Both the position numbers and the translations under genes were made by a program. DNA of 64,000 nt from contig OU612075.1 in the NCBI GenBank assembly GCA_914767715.1, forward strand, positions 2,854,001-2,918,000, written 5' to 3'. Positions 10,750 to 21,662 of this stretch are shown here, one piece after another. Below the pieces are notes generated by a model. It ran no database searches. It saw only the letters and a list, made by a program, of their open reading frames with translations, and had not been told where the DNA came from. This DNA comes from Membranipora membranacea (taxonomy: Eukaryota; Bryozoa; Gymnolaemata; Cheilostomatida; Membraniporidae). Within the stretch, counting starts at the first letter, position 1. The number at the start of each line of letters is the position of its first letter.

Positions 10750-13700
10750 ATGTCGGACCTTCCTTCTACTGACAATGAATACAGTATAGATGCTGATTTA
10801 GCACAACATTCTATTGAGCGAAATAATCATCCATCGGAAAATGCTGGTGAGATTTTTATAGTGTTTTAGCTATGAAGCGTCCATTTGTGGTTTGCACACC
10901 AAGCATCCAACGAATAACCTTATTTCTCAAACTTTGGACAAAGACAAAAACTTACAATTTTATCAAACATTTTTAACCAACAAGCTGCCATTCATATTCT
11001 CACAGAAGGCTAGTATAATACAAGTCATCATACTTGAGCTAAGACCAAATGATTTCAAATAGTAATAAATTAGTAGGAGGTAGCTCAGTTGGTTAGAGCG
11101 CCTGCCCTTAAACGCGCAAGCGTTGGAGGTGTCGGGTTCGAATCCCGCTGCGGTCTACCGACTACTGGGCTCAATTGACGCCCCAGGTGTGCTCCGACCT
11201 GCCTGCAACTGAGAGCAACTAGGCGCCAAATATGGCGGCCGCCCCCTTAAGGCACCTGTATTTCTCAGGCTTCGGACAGAGACAACCTCGCGATTTTAAC
11301 CCACATTTTTTTAACCCACAATAAATGATCTGGATTTTTATAGATTTGCTCCTAGGGTAGCGAATATTGCAGTTAGACTAGCTTCGATAGGAGGCACTGT
11401 GTTTCCATGTGCTTAGAATTATATAATATAAATGACATATTATAATTGGACTGCAGGATAATAGGGATGAATGAATGATGTTTGTTTGCAGGAGCAGAAG
11501 ATAATGTTGCAGTTGAATTGCACAACTCTGCAACGGCAGCAATGCAATGTCCCGTTGAGCCCTTGACTGAACATCCAGAAAGAATGGGACAATTAGCGAT
11601 CTTCGGATGCGACGCAGACATAGGAAGTTTTAGCACAGCTGGTGAGAGATTTAAAACATGTTGCTTGCATCTGATGAACTTGACAATATTTTAGACCACC
11701 CTTATTTTAAAGATTGTTATCAAGAATCTTTTAAACGCACAGTATCCCCACCAAGGTTGTTGGTTGATGGTTGAACTATGTATCTGCACATAATTTGAAT
11801 TCCCTTGGTAACAGATATTAACACTGCATCAATAGGTTTAACCAATACTCTATGCTTGGGAATTGTCATATATTTATTTATAAGCCCTTCGGTAGCAGAT
11901 GTTAACACTGCATCGATTGCCACTACCGTATGCCTTGTAACTTTTATATGTTACAGGTTCACAGCTCGTGGAATTTTATAATACAGTCCCAGACAACCAA
12001 GATGATCAGTCTTCCAGCAACTCATCTGATTTTCTGCCTCAAGCACTCGATGAGTTTGAAAGTCTCCAAGGTAATAAGTTTGTTATGAACTAGAGACACT
12101 AAACCATAAAACAGTGTTTACCACTATTATTTAGTATTGATTGTGATACATCTATGATCCCTGCATATATAGCAAGGGGCAGGGTTGGCTCACAATATTT
12201 ATGCAAAAAGAAACGGGATATTTCATTTGTCCACACTTCTGTTACAGGTTTGAAGCCAGTGAATCTTAGAGACTATCAGAATCCATTAGCAGAAAAGTCC
12301 CTGAGAGGCGAAAATGACATAATCTTGTTGCCAACTGGTGCCGGAAAGACCTACATAGCCATCAAAATAATCATTGAGCACCTGCACGAATACAAAGACA
12401 GTAAGAAACTGCCCTAATGGGGAATATCAATTTGTGGCTCTATGTTAACAGAGGCAATCTCCTTGCAAACATACAATGAATTTCATGTAGTTTTCCTGGG
12501 AATTATATATTAAGATGTATCACAGGAATATGCTTAGCAATTTTTTTTATGAATTTCATAGTGATTTTGATCCGTTCTCTTTTGATAATCTGCATTGTAG
12601 AAAAGCCAAAGGTTGTGTTCTTTGCACCAACCAATGTCCTAGCTCTGCAACAATATCAGAAGATACAGGAGTGTCTCAATCCTGAATGGCGTACAAAAGT
12701 AAATACACAAATTTAAATTTTACAAGCAATATTTTCACATTATAACATCGAGCTTTTAACAAGACTGTCACACCATATTTGGGATTCCTGCATTGTTCAA
12801 CCGTTTTCATCAGTAGTGTGTTTTTGACATTAGGGGATTTCAAACCTTGCTTGCCAGCCGATGCTGAAGGAAGGTATTGTCGTTCACGTTTCTTATAAAT
12901 TTATCAATTATGTCCATGGGTAGAATTGTAAATCCACCTCTTATGAAAAAAACAAACAACACAGTGAATTTTGAAACTGATTGTTCCACACTAAAATAAG
13001 GACTACGGTTCGTCTGCTTTCATTGTGGGGCAATTTTCTTATTATCAGTGCCGAAAAGTGACAGGTCACGACAATGTAGAGCCCAACTGGCTTATCGATA
13101 TCATGAAAGGTGACAATTACATTGTACTAGTCGTTACACCAGCCATCATCAGTAACTATCTTGAGATCTCGACTGAGGCTTCGATGTCAGATTTCTCTCT
13201 CTTCATATTTGATGAGTACCACAACGCCCTACAGGACAAGGAACACCATTACAACAAACTTGTGATGAAATCTATGTGGTTGCGTCACCAGGCGCCACCA
13301 GAGACCAAGTTTCCACAGGTAAACAGTAGAAAATGAAGCTATCAGTTAATAGCTAGTAGCTGACAGACAATCTTTGTTAGTAATTGTCACCCCAACCAAT
13401 TATTGATTTAAGCATATCATGATAATAGGGAAGGTGAGATTGAAAAAGGTGCGCCGCTGTCTCCCCTAGAAAGCTAAATACAGTGGCCTAAAATCACTAT
13501 AATTGGATAATCCATGCTTGAATCAGCACCTCTGGGATTTCCATTTGCTAATTATATGCTTGGGGAGCAGCTTACAGCACCTCATCTGGTGATGCTTCAG
13601 ACTTGCCTCGGACTTTTGCCTCCCCCTCTGTTTTTTTCTATACTACGGCCCTGCTCCTCTAGGATATATCTGAAAATTTCATTGTGGGAGATCAGGTCAA

Positions 13701-16700
13701 ATGCATATTTTATGATATTATATTACCTTTTCATCTATAACAGTTGATTGGCTTAACTGCAACGATTGGAATAGGCGATAGCAATTCACAAGACCAGGCT
13801 ACAGATTATGTATTGGACATGTGTGCTAAGATTGGTCTGCAATCTGCTCCTAGTCAGCCATCAGATGTGTCAGCAATTATGAACTGTCCAGAAGAAGGTT
13901 TGTTTGTAAGCTGGCAATTTACCCTCGCCCTGCATCACTTAGATATCTGGTTGAATTGAATTTGCAACTGCTAGTCAGGATTTGTACTGAATTTTTTCAA
14001 TCTGTCTTAAATGTAGAAAGCATTGTAATAAATACTGAAAGCAATGTCTTAAATGCAGAAAGAATGTCAATGCAAAAAGCACTGTCTGAAAAGCGCCTAT
14101 TTGACTGTTTTGAGAAGCTGCAACCATAGCAGGCTTCACGTTCTTAAGGTACTGTTTGATATTCTATCCTACAGAGTACACCAACACTGACTTCATGGTA
14201 GAGAGTAAACCTGATGAGTTCTCACAGTATATTCAGGGAGTGATAATGCAGAAGTTAGAGACAGCAATAAAAGTGAAGTGTAAGTTGTGATTATTTGTAT
14301 AAATGTCAAAACGGTTGCGAGATCATCCTAAAGAGGCTTAGATTTGAAAAGAGTTCAGCAAAACAGTCAATTACAGCGTAGTCCTCTCAATTAAGACATT
14401 CATCGGCTACTCAATTTTAATGTTTCTATAGTTTCTTTTTAGACAAAAAGATATAAAAAGATTTATTGCCGAGTCGCATTGACAGAAGATTTTTTAGCAA
14501 GTCTAAGCCTACCGTTCTGAATCTCAAATTTTCAGCACCATTCTGTGTTGCTGCTAGATGTTGGAGTTGTGTGCTTGTCAGCCGTGGGCGGATAAGTACA
14601 AGGTTACAAAACAAAACCCCCTTTCAAATAAATTTCCTATAAAGAATAAATGGTGCATTAAATCAAGGAACTAGAAACAATTCCTTGTTTAAATTAACAT
14701 GTTTTAAATTATAGTAGATGAGCCACCAAAATAGACAAATCAAGATTGATTCACATTCGTAACTCTTGCCATTGAATCAATTTCAGTTGATTCGGAATTA
14801 CTTAGCAGCTATGGTTCCACCATACCAATAAAGTTCCCTGGTGATCGATTGGCTAAGCATTATGAGGCATATGTAGTGATGCTGAGAAAACTTGGACCCG
14901 TTCTTAGCACCATACAAGATAAAGGAGTTCAAGCAGAAGTCATTTACTGTATGAAAGCTCTTAAGCACCTCAAGGTATATCTTAAAGTCATATGATGAAC
15001 TATCAACCAGTCCAGTGACTAAGATAGACCCATATTATTATCAATGTTAATGGGATTTGTTATCGCAAAGTAAGCCAAGGAGGGTCTTTCAATTAAGAAC
15101 ACCCAAAATCCGTATCTGAGCAATCATTTAGTGAGCGAGACTTCTTTCCCAAATAGCTCAACTACTGATGGAACTATATACATTCTGAGGGAACGATTTG
15201 GAAACCCGCCTGTCTAGTTAAGAGACTGAAATAGCGATTATTTTGAGCAATGTAATAGTGATAACTTGCTTTTAAAAGCATCCTAGTTCTCTCAATGAGT
15301 CTCTTTGCACTTGCATTCTGCACATGCGCGAGCGCTTGAGGCATTATTCACTTAGCCTGGGTTTCTAAATTGGGTGAGCCTGTAATTTGGAAGTTTTTGG
15401 GCCTCAATGGGAGCTGGCTTTCTTCTGGAGGGCAGCGCCACAATGGCTGTGCTGCAGAGATAGAAGATCGACTATGTCACCAGGCTATCCTGCAGGCAGA
15501 ATGCTGCACTGATGTGACAGTATACACCAAAAGGTCTAAATTTTACTATTTGCAGCGAGTTATGTTGTGAGTGCAAAAGTAGTGCAATTTGGTTGATGAA
15601 CTCAAGCATGATTGGATCAATCCGCTCACTGAGGTGCAAAATAACCGACCTGAATTGATTGGTGGGAATGCCAAACAACATTAACTGTTCTCTACCATGG
15701 GACTTTTGAAGTGACGTTCTGGCTTGTTGTTGCAGATCTGTTATGAGGCCTTACAGCTCAATCACTTACTAAACAGTGAGCAGACTACCAAGTTTCTTAA
15801 GAAGACTTTAGAGCAGAACCCAGAGTATGCCTATGAAGGATTGGCTGAACTTTACGATGGTAGGAGTCACGAGCGGAGGGATATTGCAAATGTTTGGTAT
15901 CGAAGCGCCTCGATACCGAACATTTGCATTATCCCTCCGCCACCACAGAGGGAACATACTTGTTCTAAGATGATCTATGGTTGCCTACTGCCTGAGAAGT
16001 GTAACGTATCATTCAACCCATTTTTAATACTCTAATTTTTTTATACAGAGCTGTTATCGGAACGATTTCGCGGGAACAAGACCGCAGATCAGGGTAGTAT
16101 TGTGAAAACGCTGATCAGCAAGTTAGGTGACCTCTTGTCGCAAAATCCCACAAGGAAAATAATAATATTTGTAATGATGAGAACAACTGCCAAAGGGTTG
16201 GCCGAGTTATTGAACAACACCAGCGATGTGTTCAGAGCTGTAGCATTTACCTCTTTCCATCGCTCAATGGATGAGGGAGGTATGTAAATTTCCCAGGCTC
16301 TCAGAGAGATTATCAGTGGGTACCCGATCCTTTATATCCATCATATATGTACAGGGCCAAGTCTATCACTCAAGTAACTAATGATCTAAAGACACCAACA
16401 GAGTTGCATCCTCCGCGGATCCACATTTTTTATACAAACAATATATAACAAATAGTCAGTTTTTATATACATATTGATACTGAGGATCAGCTGAGGCTTA
16501 TATGTTAGTAATGTGGCGGCATGCAAGCCACTCTGCACTCTGAGGTTGCAACAGCTGATCAAACCTCTGAGGATCAGCTGAGGCTGCTGTCAGCATATAT
16601 GTTGCCAATGGTGACGTTGTGCAAACCTCTGAGGTTACGACTGCAAAGTGTGGTTTGACCATATAATGTCACTCAACCGCTATTTTGGTCCACATAACAG

Positions 16701-19700
16701 TAAAATCAACACCTACGACTCCCGATTTCTCAAATTAAATCACTTATCACAAGCAAATATTTTAAATAACAATTAGCTGACTAGTAGATCAAAGTTACAG
16801 TTTGTCCAATCGGCCCTTTTTCTTTGTCCCCAACGTGTGACTCGCATGTCCATTTGCGACACGTAACTTGAGTACACAAACATAGGCCTACTCCATCATA
16901 GATGGTAGTTGCCGCTGAGCACAAGTTGACAGCAATTACTTGAGATGTAGAAGATTGTGGTTCAAATTTATTCAATTAGGAACTAAGCAGAAGGATCAGA
17001 TATCTGCTAGACAAGGCTTTGAGAATGGAGAGTACAACATACTTACTGCTACATCAGTTCTAGAGGAAGGTATTGACATTAAGGAATGTGATGTGGTCGT
17101 AAGATACATGTACGTTAAAGACATGATCGCCAAAATTCAAAGCAAAGGTAAACATTTCTCACACATCCGGACGATGCTCTCCTACCCCAGATCTACAATG
17201 TATTTCATGTTGTTGTTACATACGGAGTACACTATACTACTTCGTCTTATAGTGGCATAGGAAAAAAGAGCTGAAAAATCTTGCTGTTATAAACTGCTTA
17301 TAATAGGATAAAAATGATATTTGATTCAGAATCTGAACCATTTGAAACTCACAGGAACATAGTTTGGGAAATAATTATGGTATTCGATGTAGTCATTATA
17401 TATCAACTTCTGCCTGTTTTCATGGAAATTTGCATGAATCTTGTCACTCAAATCGATATTTATCAGCTTTTAAGCCCCCCCCCCCTAATGATTTGGAAAC
17501 CCCGCCCTTATGGGTATTCAAATATCATTTTTGTCATATTATAAGCGGTTTTCAATATAACCCTCTTTTCAGCTCTTTTTTTCTATGCTTCGCTGGTTAA
17601 AACTACCAAACTGGAGTGAGGACAACTCCAAATGGTGGCTCAAATTACAGCTAAGAAAACTGTCTACTATGATTATCATAAACAAGTACCATATGCTGAT
17701 AAATTTTGATGTGCCACTACGTATTTTCAAATGAACAATCCGCTCTTCCAACAAATTGGAAACTGACCTGTGTTGGCTCTGATTTTTTTGGTGAAGTGAG
17801 CAACCCAAACCATCAGAGCCAACATGTTGCACAGACTAGCTGAAAAATAAAAAAAACATTTGCATCATCTGTCAATAAATAGAGGAAAAACGTCATGATA
17901 GTAATATTTTTGTTCTCAGGTCGAGCAAGGCGAGAAAATGCTCTAATCTATACAATACTCACAACAAAGATGATGGAAAAGGAGCGGGAGAATGAGTACA
18001 AGGAGAACCTTATGTACCAAGCGATGCTTGAGATCAGAGGTGAATTATTAGAGCAACAAATGTTTCACATTTAACCAAGAATTAACAGGTCACTCCGTGA
18101 TTTAGCACACCAATCCTGCTTGCATCCTACGTCTCTGTGATCACATCAAAATTAGTATCTAGTGATTGCTTATTCATAAACTTGTGCTCAAAGAGAGAAA
18201 GTTATCGCAATATTTAATATTCACACTTGATATACAGATTTGAAAATGAATATATCAGTTCAAGAGAGCGCATAGATGATAAATACAATCTACTAGTCTT
18301 GGTTACTGAAATCTGTCATAATTGCTTCTTTTTTTTTAAACGCAGTTATGTCTGCTGCTGATTTCAAAACTAAAATGGAAGAACGGCAGGTGAAACTGTT
18401 GGTCACTGCTGAGCAAATGCTAACCAGACAAATTCCTGCACCTGTGTTACCAAGAGAGGGTCCGATAAAATGCTCTGACTGCCAAGCACTGTTGGGCTAT
18501 ATGTCACATGTCAGAGGCTACTGCGCTAGCCACCATCTAATTCTTGACGCCTCTTTACATGAGAAAGTTATTGCGTTCCGTGATAAATCCTTCCAATTCG
18601 ACAGAGATGGTAAGAGTTCAACTTATGTATGGCTAGTAGGTGGATTGGCTGATCCGATCTATGAAACGGCAGCCTTATTGGTTGTGAAAAAAACATGCAT
18701 GGACTCACAGGGGAGACCTAGTGATGCGAACTCCCTCTGAAAAGATTTTACTGTGATCTGAGATGACCTCAACTTCGAAAATTCAGCATTTTATGCAATT
18801 AATGTGAGTTAATATAGTTTTTAGCCAAGCCACACAGCCCAATTTCCTGGGAAGCTTGGGTAATATTAGTAAGCTAGCACTCGGTGTATTAAAGACATAA
18901 ATTATTATTATTGATCCAACATATTATCCCATTTGGTTTTTATGTTATGATTTAGTTTAAGTGCTCAGCCGGCTCCGTTGCACTGAGCTAGGTGTGATTG
19001 TCCATTATTTCAGAGACAAGCATTACACAACAATTTTTTCATCCGTACTGTGTAAATATGTATGTGCCTTTGTATAAACTCTGAGCTGCACTACTTCTTT
19101 AGGGTTAAGCGCTCAAGCAATACTGCTGTGCAATGGGAAGAAAGAGAGAGATGGTGATGCATGTAAGAACCGGGTCGCTTCGCTGGTATCAATTTCTGGT
19201 AGGTATTTGGTAAAACCTCTGTCTTTATTCAGCATTACAACCAAATACTCTTCTGTTTCAGATGCTAAATCATAAAACTTACATGCTGTGTATTTTTGTC
19301 TTTCTTTATTTGTTCTAGCTTTGTTAACAGCGCTTTATAGTTGTGATTGGTCAATTTTTTATGGTGATGTGATCAGCCAATAGCATGATGAATAGAGAGA
19401 ACCTATAATATAATGAATCTTATCAGATGAATACAGACAATAACGTAGATTAATTGATGTGTCAAATTCAATGCTGTGTTGATCTCTGAAAGCTATTAAC
19501 AGCTGTTCGAGCCAACATGAACACAACTTCAATTTTGATCACAATAAGTATCAAAGGTGTCCTTTTCCTTTAAACTAACGAAGTATCAATGGATTGTATC
19601 TGCTTTACTATTATCTGTAGGGTACTGCTTTGGTATGTGGTGCACTCAGAAAAAGGGAGGGACTGCAAGAGGAGTGCATGTGGATGGTAAAAAGCTGAAA

Positions 19701-19811
19701 AAGTATAAGGAAGTGCGTCATAACATTTTACCTATTACCTTAAAGGAATTACTAGAGCTCGCACCCTTGTGTCAGTTCCCACGTCACCTTCTAAAAGACA
19801 AAGATACATAG
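10750..19811 (+). CDS. RIG-I-like receptor helicase, copy B (complete)
   Basis: A complete tandem paralogue of copy A, 840 aa. Exons: 10750-10846, 11492-11641, 11957-12070, 12248-12400, 12601-12698, 13049-13318, 13744-13897, 14175-14279, 14787-14974, 15736-15859, 16049-16279, 16980-17147, 17920-18039, 18346-18609, 19103-19198, 19621-19811. They total 2,523 nt and close exactly in frame. ATG at 10750 is the first start leading in frame into the next exon. Residues 1 to about 120 come from three phase-1 exons that are acidic and Ser/Asn-rich, with no CARD visible. Then follow P-loop LPTGAGKT, motif II DEYHNA, GLTAT, RKIIIFV, TSVLEEGIDI and GRAR. The C-terminal domain has KCSDC, then LLC and a second Cys about ten residues later. 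Domain order resembles LGP2, which also lacks CARDs. Exon 14175 is 78 nt shorter than its copy A partner. Confidence 0.94.
11071..11290 (+). mobile_element. tRNA-derived SINE in intron 1 of RLR copy B
   Basis: The head has A box tagctcagttgg and B box gggttcgaatcccg, and the body ccccaggtgtgctccgacct is shared with the copy at 7262. It lies in a different intron from that copy, so the two insertions are independent. Confidence 0.85.
15086..15299. mobile_element. MITE-like element, degenerate copy
   Basis: The stretch is homologous to 57661-57883. Both begin ctttcaatta, share atggaactatatacattctg and gtgataactt, and end near ct..caatgag or ctaattgaaag. It lies in the RLR copy B intron after 14974. 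Confidence 0.7.
15873..15940 (+). repeat. 68-nt intronic hairpin
   Basis: The arms gcggaggg...ggtatcga and tcgatacc...ccctccgc pair over about 30 bp with a few mismatches around a six-base loop. It lies just after the 15859 donor, in the intron ending at 16048. Size and pairing resemble either a foldback element or a small-RNA precursor. The right half is also present in the matching intron of copy A. Confidence 0.75.
16480..16660 (+). repeat. Local direct repeat in RLR copy B intron
   Basis: The phrase ctgaggatcagctgaggct occurs twice, near 16481 and 16566, and caaacctctgagg occurs twice. This is a small tandem or duplicated unit with no coding signal. Confidence 0.6.
17255..17662. mobile_element. 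Relic of a non-autonomous inverted-repeat transposon
   Basis: The left end (gctgttataaactgcttata...) and right end (ataagcggttttcaatataacc, accaaactgga, gaaaactgtcta) are inverted versions of each other. Both match the larger element at 23485-24787, including the internal agtttgggaaataatt. The outer part of the left end appears missing. It lies in the intron after the 17147 exon of RLR copy B. Confidence 0.7.
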
Positions 19812-20372
19812 AATTTAGCTTCTTAGATCCAACTATGGGGATGGTGAGATGGCGAGATGGCGCAATCGGTTAGCGCGCTTGCTATTCACTGCCAGGCGAT
19901 TAGTGCCGCAGGAGTTGTGGGTTCGAGCCCCACTGGGGGAGCTTTCATTGTTGATTGTTCCAGCCCCCAGCACCCTCGGGTGTATACCTCTCCTACAAGA
20001 CAATCGTATTATTTTTCTTTTACATTTTTAAATTTGCTGTCTCCTACCATCAACTTCAAATGTCTTCATATGATGAACAGTGCCATAAAATTGATAGTAA
20101 TCGAGAGCCAACTAACTCGATTGTTGGTTGGCAGTAATTAAAAAACTCTTCAAATTGATATGACGTGACAATAGCCATAAATGGTTGTTAGTACTGTAGA
20201 CTTTATTACAAGTCTATGGATAGTACACTGTTACGTAGCCTAGAGGAGCAAATAATTATTAGCTGGAGTTTAAAGTTGCAAACTTTTCTTGCCACAACTA
20301 TTTTACTTATCTAGGGTAATACCAGCGCTTGTAGGACATCCCACAAGCATAATCTACTGGAGCAATCTAGGT
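19812..20372 (+). other. 3' flank of RLR copy B
   Basis: Holds a tRNA-like SINE at about 19846-20010. After that comes DNA matching the copy A flank (tggagcaatc shared near 20360 and 9030). No gene is supported. Confidence 0.55.
19846..20010 (+). mobile_element. tRNA-like SINE, second type
   Basis: A-box-like tggcgcaatcgg and B-box-like gggttcgagcccc are present, and the tail cagcaccctcgggtgtatac differs from the 7262 family. It starts about 35 nt after the RLR copy B stop codon, so it probably lies in the 3' UTR. The head does not fold into a convincing functional tRNA. Confidence 0.65.
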
Positions 20373-20985
20373 ATGTATGTATGTATGTTTATATTTGGTC
20401 TCAATCTCTGAGAAATAAAACTGTCTCTGTAGGGTGCTCTGTAAAAATTATTAAAACTGTTGATTCTGTAAAAATAAATAAAATGATAAGACCATAAAAA
20501 AAATACTATTACTTTTGGAAGACACTATTTAGGTATTTGATACATTCTGCTCTAAAACATTTGGCACGGATCTGCACGCGGAACTTGACTGATTGATATC
20601 TGCCTGACGGCAGCTGGTTAAGACGGAGTAGTGGTTCATCTTCGGTGGCAATCATACGGAGGCTCTTTACTTTCAGTATATTAGAGTAAAGGTCGTCTAC
20701 GGGTGTGAACGTAAGTTCGCCTGATAGGTAACCTGCAGTTCTTATCACAGATTTTAACTTTTTCTTAGAGTCTGCGCTCAGATGACTATATAGCACAACC
20801 AGGTGGTAGGTAATTACTGACTCTATGAAGGACTTGTAGCAGGTCGTTATTAGTTTCTCAGTGACACCGAGATGGTATAGCTTGGCGATTATATGTAGCC
20901 TTTGGCGAGCTTTTGCTGTAGTTTTCAAGGTGTTCAGAGTAAAATCCAGTTTGTTGGTAATAATGGTGCCTAAGTATGTAGATAT
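20373..20985 (-). mobile_element. 5'-truncated non-LTR retrotransposon (RT C-terminal part)
   Basis: The minus strand encodes about 160 residues with the layout of the end of LINE reverse transcriptases. It has YLGTIITNKLDF, then KARQRLHII, then CYKSFIESVITY, and a Leu/Arg-rich tail with LPSGR. This order is typical of Rex1/CR1/L2-type elements; the clade is inferred. The element's 3' end carries a gtat-repeat tail near 20373 (reading on the plus strand). The matching site in the copy A flank (about 9050) is empty, so insertion followed the RLR duplication. Confidence 0.85.
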
Positions 20986-21129
20986 GCAAAAAAATGCATG
21001 GCTTGTATTGCACAGTGCAGCTAACAGCCACGTATAAGCCAAACCATATACTTTCAGTTCTAGATCGAGTTTACTTTACAACCTATATATGAAGGATTTA
21101 TCCATTTATTTTTCTAGGTCTTACAAAAT

Positions 21130-21430
21130 TTTTTAAGTCATATTTTTGCAATAATTTTTTCTTTATATCATCATTTCTTGTTTTTTATTTCCATAGATAT
21201 AAATGATTGTTATCGAGTTGACAAAAAAATTTAGTTACAAAAAAAGTCTCGGTCCAAAGCTTGACTTACATGTCTTGGACACATGATTCACACACAAAAA
21301 AGTTGAGCAATCCTCCATGCCATGTTCCTTGCACTGGTTTCTTTTGGATAAATTGTACAAAAACAACTGTATCTTTCCACAAAAAATTATTAAATAAAAA
21401 AAGTACCAAAATATTAAGAAACATAGGCAC
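21130..21430 (+). repeat. Duplicated 3' flank block, copy B
   Basis: Partner of 9325-9590 in the same orientation downstream of RLR copy B. It marks the approximate far end of the tandem duplication. DNA after about 21430 no longer matches. Confidence 0.85.
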
Positions 21431-21662
21431 AATGATGGTTGGCATGAAAATCCGGGCCACAAATAAAAAATCAGATATCGTGATTCGTATAAAATCGTTC
21501 ATACAAGAGCCCTTGAAAAATACTGGCCTGGGTCAGCCTCATGCAGACGCCCGGGTTTGACTACTGATGGTTCGCATTGTCCAGAGGAGGTGGCTCGCTT
21601 TTCAACCTCGCATTCTCTCGCCTCGCCGCTTGCGATTCACCGATTAATCGTCAATAAAATCA

